Origin: Silvimonas soli | GTDB lineage: Bacteria > Pseudomonadota > Gammaproteobacteria > Burkholderiales > Chitinibacteraceae | DNA length: 64,000 nt | Reading direction: 5' to 3' | Assembly: GCF_030035605.1 (NCBI RefSeq) | Contig: NZ_CP106736.1 | Coordinates: forward strand, 3,407,001 to 3,471,000 | Shown here: positions 1-8,160 of the stretch, piece by piece | How the letters are laid out: each line of letters starts with the position of its first letter | How positions within the stretch are numbered: position 1 is the first letter of the stretch | Translations under genes and position numbers: made by a program | The notes under the pieces: model-generated | What the model was told of the DNA's origin: nothing | Databases searched by the model: none | What the model saw: the letters and a program-made list of their open reading frames with translations, nothing else

Positions 1-389
1 GCATTCCCTACGTCACCGGCCCGGGCGAGCGCCACCCGAAGCTGAACGATGCACTGCATCTGATGGAATCCAACATCGAAGAACCGCTCACTACCGACGA
101 TATTGCCCAACTGGTCGGCGTATCGCGGCGGCAGCTGGAGCGGATTTTTCGCCAGCATCTGGATGCCATGCCATCCAAATATTATCTGGGTTTGCGGCTG
201 ACCAAGGCGCGCACGCAATTGCAGCGTTCCAGCAAATCCGTACTGCAGATTGGCTTGGCCTGCGGCTTTACCTCCGCCGCGCATTTTTCCAACGTTTACC
301 GCGACTTCTTTGGCGTTACGCCACGAGAGGATCGCCGCAATTATCTGAACCGTGATGCCATGCCTGAAGGTGGGCAGAGCGCCGCGTAA
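1..389 (+). CDS. argR: AraC-type arginine regulator ArgR (C-terminal part, cut by left edge)
   Basis: The reading frame is open from the left edge (codons in frame from base 3) to the stop at 387-389, so only the C-terminal ~128 residues are present. They form an AraC/XylS DNA-binding domain: two helix-turn-helix motifs, the first around VGVSRRQLERIF and the second around IGLACGFTSAAHFS. GlxA-family regulators of this type in pseudomonads (ArgR, not the unrelated hexameric ArgR repressor) activate arginine catabolism. The gene lies directly upstream of aruF, as expected for the activator of that operon. Family assignment is firm; the specific name rests on context. Confidence 0.8.
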   Translation, partial: IPYVTGPGERHPKLNDALHLMESNIEEPLTTDDIAQLVGVSRRQLERIFRQHLDAMPSKYYLGLRLTKARTQLQRSSKSVLQIGLACGFTSAAHFSNVYRDFFGVTPREDRRNYLNRDAMPEGGQSAA

Positions 390-562
390 AGCACTACTGC
401 AACCGTAACCCGGATGAAGCGTGCCCCTCGGGGGTAGCTGATTCCATGACCGGGAATGACGAAATGGAAGGGTTGTGCGGGCGAATAAATTTCCCCCGAA
501 ATTTGCGAAAGTTTGCGTCGTGAACAGGCAAGATCACTCAGCGCCTGCGTCCTAAAATGGGT

Positions 563-602
563 CCTGTCGCATGGGTCGTATCGTCAGGCGAGCGGCGACA
601 GG
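563..602 (+). promoter_or_regulatory. Candidate ArgR operator upstream of aruF
   Basis: An inverted repeat CCTGTCGC (563-570) / GCGACAGG (595-602) lies 67 to 106 bases before the aruF start. The core TGTCGC matches the half-site known for the AraC-type ArgR of Pseudomonas aeruginosa, although there the half-sites are direct repeats. Placement between the regulator and its expected target supports the call; binding is inferred. Confidence 0.4.
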
Positions 603-668
603 CCAGATCAAAGAACAACCAGGTTGGTGCCGGGTGCGGCGCTGGCCGATCACTGAACGGATGGCATC

Positions 669-1709
669 ATGCTTCTGGTAAGACCTGGCAGGCTTTCTGA
701 TCTCGACCAGATCGAGGCAATGGCACGCGCGGCAAGGCCGCTGCTGCATTCGCTGCCGCCTGATCGCGCAGCACTGGAAGCGCGCATTGCGCTGTCGCAG
801 GATTCGTTTCGCGCCGATGTTGAAACACCGGGCGAAGAGTTTTATCTGTTCGTGCTGGAAGACTCTGCCACGGGCGAGCTGCACGGCACTGCCAGTATCG
901 TGGCCTCCGCCGGTTACAGTGAGCCGTTCTACGCCTTTCGCAACGATGCGCTGATTCACGCCTCGCGTGAGCTTAAGGTCAACCGCAAAGTGCATGCGCT
1001 GACCATCTCGCACCAGCTCACTGGTAAGAGCCGTCTTACCGGTTATTACATCGATCCACCGCTTACCACCAATCTGGCCGCGCGTTTGCTGTCGCGGGCG
1101 CGCTTGCTGTTTATTGCCCAGCACCGTGAACGCTTTGCACCAGAAATCTTTACCGTTTTGCTGGGGGTGAGCGATGAAAACGGCGATTCGCCGTTCTGGG
1201 AGGCGGTAGGCCGCAAGTTCTTCCAGCGTGATTTTGCCGAGGTAGAACTGGCCTCCGGAGGCCGCAGCCGCACTTTTATCGCCGAGATCATGCCCAACTA
1301 TCCGCTCTATGTACCGCTGCTGCCGCCTGCGGCGCAACGGGCGCTGGGCGAGCCGCATCCCAATGCCGTGCTGCCGTATTCCATCCATGTGGAAGAAGGC
1401 TTCGAGCCCGATGGCTTTGTCGATATTTTCGACGCTGGTCCGGTGCTGACCGCCAACGTGGATATGTGTGAATCCGTGCGCCAGAGCCAGCGCCACATCG
1501 TCAAACGCAGTGCCGAGCCGGTCGCCACCGGCGAGCATTGGCTGGTGGCCAACACGCTGGGCGACGAGTTCCGCTGCGCCGTCGTGTCGCTGCCGTCTGA
1601 TCTGGCCGAACAAGTTGAACTGACCGATGAAATTGCCGACCGGCTGGAACTGGCCAATGGCGACGAGTTTTGCTGTGTGCCGCTGGAACTGGAAGGAGGT
1701 CGTCGATGA
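669..1709 (+). CDS. aruF: Arginine N-succinyltransferase, alpha subunit
   Basis: 346 residues, the usual length of AruF/AstA. The enzyme transfers succinyl from succinyl-CoA to the alpha-amino group of arginine (or ornithine), the first step of the AST pathway in the cytoplasm. Typical AstA blocks are visible: the N-terminal acyltransferase start LLVRPGRLSDLDQIEAMA, a central FRNDALIHASRELKVNRKVH and the conserved FDAGPVLTANVD near residue 258. The next gene encodes a homologous subunit, so the enzyme is probably an AruFG heteromer as in pseudomonads. The stop overlaps the aruG start (ATGA), which indicates translational coupling. No strong Shine-Dalgarno precedes the start. Confidence 0.95.
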   Translation: MLLVRPGRLSDLDQIEAMARAARPLLHSLPPDRAALEARIALSQDSFRADVETPGEEFYLFVLEDSATGELHGTASIVASAGYSEPFYAFRNDALIHASRELKVNRKVHALTISHQLTGKSRLTGYYIDPPLTTNLAARLLSRARLLFIAQHRERFAPEIFTVLLGVSDENGDSPFWEAVGRKFFQRDFAEVELASGGRSRTFIAEIMPNYPLYVPLLPPAAQRALGEPHPNAVLPYSIHVEEGFEPDGFVDIFDAGPVLTANVDMCESVRQSQRHIVKRSAEPVATGEHWLVANTLGDEFRCAVVSLPSDLAEQVELTDEIADRLELANGDEFCCVPLELEGGRR

Positions 1710-2737
1710 TCGTCGTGCGTAGCGTACAACCAGGCGATCTGGACGCATTGTTTACCCTGGCCAGCCAGACCGGCGAGGGCATGACCAGTTTCAAGCCTGA
1801 TATCCCGGCTTTGACCGCGCGCATCGAGCGTACCCGCCGCACGGTGGACGGCACAGCGCCGCTGGCCGAGCAGGGTTATCTGTTTGTGATGCAAGACACC
1901 GAAACCCAGCGCGTGGTGGGCGTTTGCGGACTGGAAGTCGCGGTCGGGCTGACCCAGCCGTTCTACAACTACCGCGTCGGCACGGTGGTACACGCCAGCC
2001 GCGAGCTGGATGTGTGGACCAAAATGAGTCTGCTGTATATGGCGCATGACCTGACCGGCTACGCCGAGTTGTGCTCGCTGTTCCTGGAACCGGCATCGCG
2101 TGTGAATGGCAACGGCGCGCTGTTGTCCAAATCCCGCTTCATGTTTCTGGCGCAGTTTCCGGAGCGTTTTCCGGAACGCATCTGTGCCGAAATGCGCGGC
2201 CATTTTAACGAAGCGGGTGAGTCGCCATTCTGGCGCGACGTCGGCTCGCACTTTTATCAGATCGGCTTTGACGATGCGGATTATCTGAGCTCGCACGGCA
2301 AGAAATCCTTCCTGGCCGAGCTGATGCCACGCTCGCCGGTTTACGTGGATTTGCTGCCGCCAGACGTGCAGGAATCCATCGGTAAAACCCACAAAGACAC
2401 GCTGCCAGCGCGTGCCTTGCTGGAAGCCGAAGGCATGCGCTTTGAAAATCACGTCGATATTTTTGACGCGGGTCCGGTACTGGAAGCGCATATCGACACT
2501 CTGCGCGCCGTGCGCGAACGCACTCTCGTGACCGCGCTGATCGATGACGCAGCGAGCAGCGAAGGCGCCAAGTTGCTGGTCTCCAACACGGCAATCAACG
2601 ATTTTCGCGTGGTGTTGCTGCCGCGTTTGCCGCAAGGCGACACGCTGCGCCTCACTGTGCAAGAAGCTCAAGCACTCAATATCACTGGCGGGGCCACGCT
2701 GGGCGTGCTGCCGCTTTATCCGAAAGAGAGGAAGTAA
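1706..2737 (+). CDS. aruG: Arginine N-succinyltransferase, beta subunit
   Basis: 343 residues from an ATG that overlaps the aruF stop by four bases; a strong GGAGG sits 8 bases upstream inside aruF. The protein is clearly homologous to AruF throughout: MIVVRSVQPGDLDALF at the start, YRVGTVVHASRELDVWTKM in the middle and FDAGPVLEAHIDT near residue 260. It works with AruF in succinylating arginine. The pair arose by duplication, an organisation typical of Pseudomonas-type aru operons, whereas enterobacteria carry a single astA. The frame is open further upstream, but the overlap start is by far the best supported. Confidence 0.95.
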   Translation: MIVVRSVQPGDLDALFTLASQTGEGMTSFKPDIPALTARIERTRRTVDGTAPLAEQGYLFVMQDTETQRVVGVCGLEVAVGLTQPFYNYRVGTVVHASRELDVWTKMSLLYMAHDLTGYAELCSLFLEPASRVNGNGALLSKSRFMFLAQFPERFPERICAEMRGHFNEAGESPFWRDVGSHFYQIGFDDADYLSSHGKKSFLAELMPRSPVYVDLLPPDVQESIGKTHKDTLPARALLEAEGMRFENHVDIFDAGPVLEAHIDTLRAVRERTLVTALIDDAASSEGAKLLVSNTAINDFRVVLLPRLPQGDTLRLTVQEAQALNITGGATLGVLPLYPKERK

Positions 2738-2739
2738 CG

Positions 2740-4239
2740 ATGGCTAGCAACGGGAACGGACTGTTTATTGATAACCAGTGGGTCACCGGCGGCGGTGCGT
2801 CGTTTGCCTCCATCGACCCCGCCACCGGCCAGACCGTGTGGCAGGGCAACGCTGCGGCGGCGGCGGATGTCGATACCGCTGTCATCGCCGCACGCAAAGC
2901 CTTTGCTGGCTGGGCGCGCCAGCCGCTGGCAGCTCGCATCGCCATCGTGCGCCGCTTTGCAGAACTCTTGAATCAGAACAAAGAAGCGCTGGCTCGCAGT
3001 ATTGGTCTGGAAACCGGCAAACCCTTGTGGGAAGCGCGCACCGAAGTGGGCGCCATGGCGGCCAAGGTTGAAATCTCGATCCAGGCGCACGCTGAACGCA
3101 CTGGCGAAAAACGCGCCAGCATGGCTGACGGCACCGCCGTGTTGCGCCATCGCCCGCACGGTGTGGTGGCGGTATTTGGCCCGTATAACTTTCCGGGCCA
3201 CTTGCCTAACGGCCATATCGTTCCGGCACTGATCGCCGGTAACGCGGTGGTATTCAAGCCATCCGAACTGGCTCCGCAAGTCGCGCAACACACGGTGCAA
3301 TTGTGGGAGGAGGCCGGTTTGCCAGCAGGCGTGCTCAATCTGGTGCAGGGCGAGCGCAGTACCGGCGAAGCGCTGGCAGGGCATCCGGGGATTGATGGTT
3401 TGTTCTTCACCGGCAGTTCAGCCACCGGCAACTTGCTGCACAAGCAGTTTGGCGGTCGGCCAGAGATTGTGCTGGCGCTGGAAATGGGCGGCAACAACCC
3501 GCTGGTGGTAGCTGAAACCGCCAATCTGGACGCCGCCGTGCATCACACTATCCAGTCGGCGTTTTTGTCGGCAGGCCAGCGTTGCACCTGCTCGCGCCGG
3601 ATTTTTGTCCCAAACACGCCGTTTGGGGACCGCTTTATCGCCCGCTTTGTTGAAGTGGCCAGCAAGATTCGCATGGGCAAATTTGACGATGCCGAGCAAC
3701 CGTTTATGGGACCGGTGATCTCGCGCATCGCTGCCGCCAAGCTGGTGCAAGCGCACGATCATTTGATCGAGCAAGGCGCCAAATGCTTGTTGAAGATGAC
3801 GCAACCTGATGCCGCGCTGGGTTTTGTTACGCCAGGCATTCTGGATATCTCCGCCGTCAAAAACGCGCCGGATGAAGAATACTTTGGCCCGCTGGCACAA
3901 CTGATCCGCTACGATGATTTTGATGCCGCCATTGCCGGTGCCAACAACACCGCTTATGGCTTGTCCGCCGGTTTGCTGGCCGATGACCCGGCCTTGTGGG
4001 AAGCGTTTACCTTTGGCATTCGCGCAGGCGTGGTGAACTGGAATCGCCCAACCAACGGCGCATCGTCCGCCGCGCCGTTTGGGGGTGTGGGCCGCTCTGG
4101 CAATCATCGCCCCAGCGCTTACTACGCCGCTGATTACAGCGCGTACCCGATGGCGTCGGTTGAATCTGAAACCTTGTCGCTGCCAGCAGCGTTGTCGCCT
4201 GGCCTGGACTTCGGGGTTGAACAGGGAGGTCAAGCATGA
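2740..4239 (+). CDS. astD: N-succinylglutamate 5-semialdehyde dehydrogenase
   Basis: 499-residue NAD-dependent aldehyde dehydrogenase, fourth enzyme of the AST pathway (succinylglutamate semialdehyde to succinylglutamate). Catalytic residues are visible: Cys282 in GQRCTCSRR, Glu248 in LALEMGGNNP, and the coenzyme-binding FFTGSSATGNLL before them. The active-site context and length match AstD/AruD rather than generic betaine aldehyde dehydrogenases. It starts two bases after the aruG stop, preceded by GAGAGGAAG, and its stop overlaps astB. The aminotransferase AstC (AruC) that should feed it is not in the window and may lie to the left. Confidence 0.95.
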   Translation: MASNGNGLFIDNQWVTGGGASFASIDPATGQTVWQGNAAAAADVDTAVIAARKAFAGWARQPLAARIAIVRRFAELLNQNKEALARSIGLETGKPLWEARTEVGAMAAKVEISIQAHAERTGEKRASMADGTAVLRHRPHGVVAVFGPYNFPGHLPNGHIVPALIAGNAVVFKPSELAPQVAQHTVQLWEEAGLPAGVLNLVQGERSTGEALAGHPGIDGLFFTGSSATGNLLHKQFGGRPEIVLALEMGGNNPLVVAETANLDAAVHHTIQSAFLSAGQRCTCSRRIFVPNTPFGDRFIARFVEVASKIRMGKFDDAEQPFMGPVISRIAAAKLVQAHDHLIEQGAKCLLKMTQPDAALGFVTPGILDISAVKNAPDEEYFGPLAQLIRYDDFDAAIAGANNTAYGLSAGLLADDPALWEAFTFGIRAGVVNWNRPTNGASSAAPFGGVGRSGNHRPSAYYAADYSAYPMASVESETLSLPAALSPGLDFGVEQGGQA

Positions 4240-5582
4240 GTGCGCGAGAAGCCAATTTTGATGGTCTGGTCGGCCTGACTCACAACTATTCCGGTTTGTC
4301 GTTTGGCAACGTTGCGTCGCAGAACAATGCCGCCAGCGTGGCCAATCCGCGGGCAGCGGCCAGGCAGGGCTTGCGCAAGATGAAGGCGCTGGCCGATCTG
4401 GGCTTTTTGCAAGGCGTGTTGCCGCCGCAAGAACGACCGTCGGCCAGGTTTCTGCGCGCTCAGGGTTTCACCGGTACTGACCATGAAATGATTATGCGCG
4501 CTGCCAAAGAAGCTCCGGCGATTCTGGCTGCCGCCAGCTCGGCTTCATCCATGTGGGTGGCCAATGCCGCCACGGTTAGCCCGTCCGCAGATACGCCAGA
4601 TGGCCGCGTGCATTTCACGCCAGCATCTTTATCCAGCAAGCTGCATCGTGCCATTGAGGCCCCGACCACTGGCCGCGTGCTGCGGGCGGTATTTGCGGGC
4701 GATAGCCATTTTGCTTTTCATGAGCCGCTGATTGGCGCTCCGGCCATGGGTGACGAAGGCGCGGCCAATCACACCCGTTTTTGCTCTGATTATGGCGAAG
4801 CCGGCGTGGAATTCTTTGTGTATGGCCGTAGCGAGTTCGGTGGCGGCGTGGCTCCGCAACGCTACCCGGCGCGGCAAACTTTGGAAGCCAGTGCAGCCAT
4901 TGCCCGCTTGCATGGCTTGGGCGAGAACGCCACCGTGTTTGCCCAGCAACATCCAGACGTGATCGACGCGGGTGTGTTCCATAACGACGTGATCGCTGTG
5001 GGTAATCGTGATCTGCTGTTCTGCCATCAGAACGCGTTTCTGAACCAGCCAGCGGTGTACGAAGAAATTCGTGCCAAGCTGGCCGCCCGCGGCGCGCAAC
5101 TGCGCGTGGTGGAAGTTCCCGTTGCGGCGGTGCCGGTGGAAGACGCTGTTTCGTCTTACCTGTTTAACAGCCAGTTGCTGACCCGCGCCGACGGCAAAAC
5201 CGTGTTGGTGGTGCCGCAAGAATGTCGCGATAACCCGCGTGTTTCGGCTTACCTGGATCAACTGACCGCCTCTCGTGGCCCGATTGACGAAGTGCTGGTG
5301 TTCGATCTGCGTGAAAGCATGCGCAACGGCGGCGGCCCGGCTTGCCTGCGCTTGCGCGTAGTGTTGTCTGATGCCGAACAAGCCGCCGTGAACCCGCAAG
5401 TGTGGATCAACGACGCCAGGTTTGCGCAGCTCGATAGCTGGATTGAACGCCACTACCGGGATCGGCTGGTCGACGCCGACCTGGCCGACCCAAGCCTGCT
5501 GGACGAATGCCGCACCGCGCTGGATGAACTCACCCGCATCCTCGCGCTGGGTTCGGTTTATGACTTCCAGTTGGTCAATTAA
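4236..5582 (+). CDS. astB: N-succinylarginine dihydrolase
   Basis: 448 residues, the full length for AstB/AruB. It hydrolyses N2-succinylarginine to succinylornithine, ammonia and CO2, the second step of the pathway. The amidinotransferase-fold landmarks are present: DGLVGLTHNYSGLSFGN at the N-terminus, the His-bearing VIDAGVFHNDVIAV, and the nucleophile Cys370 in RNGGGPACLRLR. The ATG overlaps the astD stop (ATGA), with AGGGAGG just upstream. It is followed by a palindromic repeat rather than directly by astE. Confidence 0.95.
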   Translation: MSAREANFDGLVGLTHNYSGLSFGNVASQNNAASVANPRAAARQGLRKMKALADLGFLQGVLPPQERPSARFLRAQGFTGTDHEMIMRAAKEAPAILAAASSASSMWVANAATVSPSADTPDGRVHFTPASLSSKLHRAIEAPTTGRVLRAVFAGDSHFAFHEPLIGAPAMGDEGAANHTRFCSDYGEAGVEFFVYGRSEFGGGVAPQRYPARQTLEASAAIARLHGLGENATVFAQQHPDVIDAGVFHNDVIAVGNRDLLFCHQNAFLNQPAVYEEIRAKLAARGAQLRVVEVPVAAVPVEDAVSSYLFNSQLLTRADGKTVLVVPQECRDNPRVSAYLDQLTASRGPIDEVLVFDLRESMRNGGGPACLRLRVVLSDAEQAAVNPQVWINDARFAQLDSWIERHYRDRLVDADLADPSLLDECRTALDELTRILALGSVYDFQLVN

Positions 5583-5661
5583 CCGTAGGGTGCGCACTTG
5601 TGCGCACCATTTCCTCCGAACCAGAACGCGTTCGCATGCATTCGCATGCAAACCCTACCGG
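5583..5661. repeat. Palindromic REP-like repeat between astB and astE
   Basis: Directly after the astB stop lies a perfect inverted repeat GGTGCGCAC (5589-5597) / GTGCGCACC (5600-5608), then a tandem duplication of TTCGCATGCA (5631-5640 and 5641-5650). The block is bounded by near-inverted ends, CCGTAGGGT at 5583 and ACCCTACCGG ending at 5661. This nested symmetry is typical of short non-coding dispersed repeats. It could form a hairpin in the mRNA and lower astE expression relative to upstream genes. No second copy was noticed in the window. Confidence 0.6.
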
Positions 5662-5671
5662 CAGATTTCCA

Positions 5672-6646
5672 ATGCTTGATGATTTCCTCGCATTTACCTT
5701 GCGCAACCAGCCACCGGTAGCGCCCAGCGGCACCACGCCTGGTGGCATGCGCTGGCGCTGGTTGGGGCAGGGGATGCTGGAAATCATCCCGCCACGTGCG
5801 ATCGATACTCACATTGTGCTGTCGGCAGGTGTGCACGGTGACGAAACCGCCCCCATCGAGATTCTACGTGATCTGGTCGCCGATATCGCGGCGGGGCGTT
5901 TGCCGCTGGCCTGTCGGTTGTTGGTTTTGCTGGGCAATGCTCCGGCGATGAGCGCGGGCAAACGCTATCTGGATGATGATCTGAACCGGCTGTTTTGCGG
6001 CGCGCATCGCAACTTGCCGGGTAGTGCCGAGTCCCCGCGTGCAGCAGCTTTGGAAGCCGCCGTGGCCGCGTTCTTTGCCAATGCAGTTGGCGCCCGCTGG
6101 CATCTCGATCTGCATACCGCGATTCGCCCGTCGGTGTTCGAGCGCTTTGCCTTGCTGCCGCAGCGCGAGGCTGGCTACGGGCCGGAGGTGTTTGCCTGGC
6201 TGGGCGCGCTGGATATCTCTGCAGTACTCAATCATCGTGAGCGCTCTAATACCTTTACGTATTTTTCCAGCAGCGAACACAACGCGCTGGCCGCCACGCT
6301 GGAACTGGGCAAAGTCATGCCCTTCGGCCAGAACGATCTGACGCGCTTTGCTGCGGTGGATGCCGGTTTGCGCCGCATGTTGACGAGTGAGGCACCAGCG
6401 CAAAGCGCTACGCAACCCAGAATCTTTGATGTAGTCGGCCAGTTGAACAAACAAAGCGACGCGTTTGTGCTGGCGGTGGGCGATACCATGGCCAACTTCA
6501 CGGCTTACCCACGCGGCACCGTCATCGCCATTGATCGGGACGAGCGTTACGTGGTCAGTCACGATGAAGAGCGCATTGTTTTCCCCAATCCCAAGGTGAA
6601 GAACGGTTTGCGGGCAGGATTGATGGTGGTGGAGCGGCCGGTCTGA
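5672..6646 (+). CDS. astE: Succinylglutamate desuccinylase
   Basis: 324 residues; last enzyme of the AST pathway, releasing glutamate and succinate from N-succinylglutamate. It belongs to the zinc carboxypeptidase-like AstE/aspartoacylase family: His55 and Glu58 in SAGVHGDET form the HxxE zinc site, and HLDLHTAIRPS gives the third ligand His. Start chosen at the ATG of MLDDFLAF because the frame upstream (from a GTG at 5600) only translates the palindromic repeat. The ribosome binding site is weak. A strong terminator follows at 6673, closing the operon. Confidence 0.93.
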   Translation: MLDDFLAFTLRNQPPVAPSGTTPGGMRWRWLGQGMLEIIPPRAIDTHIVLSAGVHGDETAPIEILRDLVADIAAGRLPLACRLLVLLGNAPAMSAGKRYLDDDLNRLFCGAHRNLPGSAESPRAAALEAAVAAFFANAVGARWHLDLHTAIRPSVFERFALLPQREAGYGPEVFAWLGALDISAVLNHRERSNTFTYFSSSEHNALAATLELGKVMPFGQNDLTRFAAVDAGLRRMLTSEAPAQSATQPRIFDVVGQLNKQSDAFVLAVGDTMANFTAYPRGTVIAIDRDERYVVSHDEERIVFPNPKVKNGLRAGLMVVERPV

Positions 6647-6672
6647 ACCGGCGGACTGTTCCCCGTTTGTGC

Positions 6673-6696
6673 AAAGCGCCGCCCGGCGCTTTTTTT
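6673..6696 (+). terminator. Rho-independent terminator of the ast operon
   Basis: Stem AAGCGCC (6674-6680) and GGCGCTT (6685-6691) with a 4-base loop, followed by a run of T to 6696. It lies 27 bases after the astE stop. Confidence 0.85.
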
Positions 6697-6874
6697 ACGG
6701 CCATCGCCAACTATGATGATTTGTCGCCCCCAAGCCCCAGCCGGTTTCGCCTGGCGGCATTACCTCGATTCAAACCCACTGCCTTGCCCGGTATCTCATT
6801 TGTGCGCCTGAGCCCAAAGCTTGGCCAGTTCGTTTGATCCTGATGATTCCTGGTTATTTATCTGGAGCATGGTC

Positions 6875-7633
6875 ATGTCCCATGAAATTGCACAGCAAGC
6901 CCTCGCCATTGCCGTAGCCGAAGACCAGTCTGAAATTGATTGCTGGATAGCCCGCCCCACAGCACCGGGTCGCTATCCGGCGGTGATCGTCGGCATGGAG
7001 TTATTTGGCGTGAACGAGCATATCCGTGATGTCACCGCCCGTGTTGCGCGCCTGGGTTACGTGGCGATTGCGCCCAATTTTTATCACCGCACCTTGCCCA
7101 ATGATTCGTTGCCGTTTGGCGATGAAGGCCGCGACCGGGGCTTCAAGCAATTGCATGCCATGACTCGCCCCAATGTGTTGGCCGATGTCCGTGCTGTCTT
7201 GGGCTATCTGCATACCCAGCCCGATGTGAGCGAGAAGACCGGATTCATTGGTTTCAGCATGGGTGGTTACATCGCTTTCCTGGCCGCCACGCAGTTTGAT
7301 ATCGCTGCCTGCGCGTGCGTATATGGCGGGTGGTTACATAACCCGGATATCGCGCTGAACCAGCCGGATCTGGCCGTTACGCTGGCACCGGGCATTGCCC
7401 GCCACAATGGGAAGATCATCTACTTTGTAGGCGAACTGGATCATGCCATTCCGCCCGAACATCGCACAGAACTGGCGCGGCAGCTGGCTGCGGCAAATGT
7501 GCGCCATGAGGTGGTGGTTTATCCGGGCAAGCCGCATGGCTACTTTTGCGAGTTGCGCGATACCTTTGATGAAGAGGCTCGCGATAACACCTGGCTGCGC
7601 GTTCAGCAGTTATTTGCCGAAGAATTGGCCTGA
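6875..7633 (+). CDS. Dienelactone hydrolase family protein (Ser nucleophile)
   Basis: 252-residue cytoplasmic alpha/beta hydrolase of the dienelactone hydrolase (DLH) family. The VIVGMELFGVNEHIRD block near residue 40, LDHAIPPEHR (acid Asp) and PHGYFCEL (catalytic His) are typical. The nucleophile elbow reads GFSMGG with Ser128, where classical DLH enzymes carry Cys; compare the homologue at 60995, which keeps GYCMGG. True substrate unknown. Start chosen at 6875 because GGAG lies 7 bases upstream; the frame also contains an ATG at 6869 and a TTG at 6821. It appears monocistronic. Confidence 0.85.
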   Translation: MSHEIAQQALAIAVAEDQSEIDCWIARPTAPGRYPAVIVGMELFGVNEHIRDVTARVARLGYVAIAPNFYHRTLPNDSLPFGDEGRDRGFKQLHAMTRPNVLADVRAVLGYLHTQPDVSEKTGFIGFSMGGYIAFLAATQFDIAACACVYGGWLHNPDIALNQPDLAVTLAPGIARHNGKIIYFVGELDHAIPPEHRTELARQLAAANVRHEVVVYPGKPHGYFCELRDTFDEEARDNTWLRVQQLFAEELA

Positions 7634-7677
7634 CGCCGCGCAGGTCTTGGGTTCATCCGGGAAGTGGGGGCAGTTGC

Positions 7678-7938
7678 ATGCATACGGTTATTGTCATTGC
7701 CTCTGGCCTGATTTTGCTCGCAGTGACGTTGTTGCTGGGGCGCTGGCCAGGCAGTTCGGTGCCACTGGCGGTGCAGGTATTTATTGGCCTGTGGTTGATC
7801 ATCGCCTTGGGGAACATGTGGTTCGGTGTGAGCCGCGCCGGATATTCGGTCCGCGATGAGTTGCCCATGTTCTTGCTGGTGTTCGGCGCACCGGCGTTAA
7901 TTGCGGTGTGGGTCTGGTTCAAGCACACCGGTTCTTGA
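7678..7938 (+). CDS. Small membrane protein, unknown function
   Basis: 86 residues with three hydrophobic segments (about 3-20, 28-47 and 61-81) joined by short loops; no known motif. It looks like an inner-membrane protein with its C-terminus KHTGS at one face. The start is preceded by GAAGTGGGGG. It lies 44 bases after the DLH-like gene on the same strand and could be cotranscribed. Many proteobacteria carry similarly sized unassigned membrane proteins; I cannot name this one. Confidence 0.65.
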   Translation: MHTVIVIASGLILLAVTLLLGRWPGSSVPLAVQVFIGLWLIIALGNMWFGVSRAGYSVRDELPMFLLVFGAPALIAVWVWFKHTGS

Positions 7939-7996
7939 GCGCTCATGCTGGCGCTTGGCCATTGAATGGTTCTGCCAATGCAGCGTGACAATGCCT

Positions 7997-8029
7997 TGCC
8001 AAATAAAACTTCAGCATATTCATTTGGCA
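7997..8029. promoter_or_regulatory. Inverted repeat upstream of the MASE1-PAS gene
   Basis: TGCCAAAT (7997-8004) and ATTTGGCA (8022-8029) form perfect 8-base arms around a 17-base AT-rich spacer, 132 bases before the sensor gene. It could be an operator or a hairpin; no regulator is adjacent. Confidence 0.35.
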
Positions 8030-8160
8030 TGGTTGGCCTTGGCATAATGGCACTCGTTGATTGGGGATTCTCCCCGCTAAAATTCATATCGAATTCATAT
8101 CACCGCCAACAAAACCGACCAGCGTCTGTGACGCGTGGTCGACATTAACAGGTGCTGCCC

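Noticed and set aside
552..2671. Long open frames on the minus strand across aruF and aruG (up to 454 codons)
   Set aside because: They are mirror frames of strongly conserved genes in GC-rich DNA; their products have no signal, motif or sensible composition.
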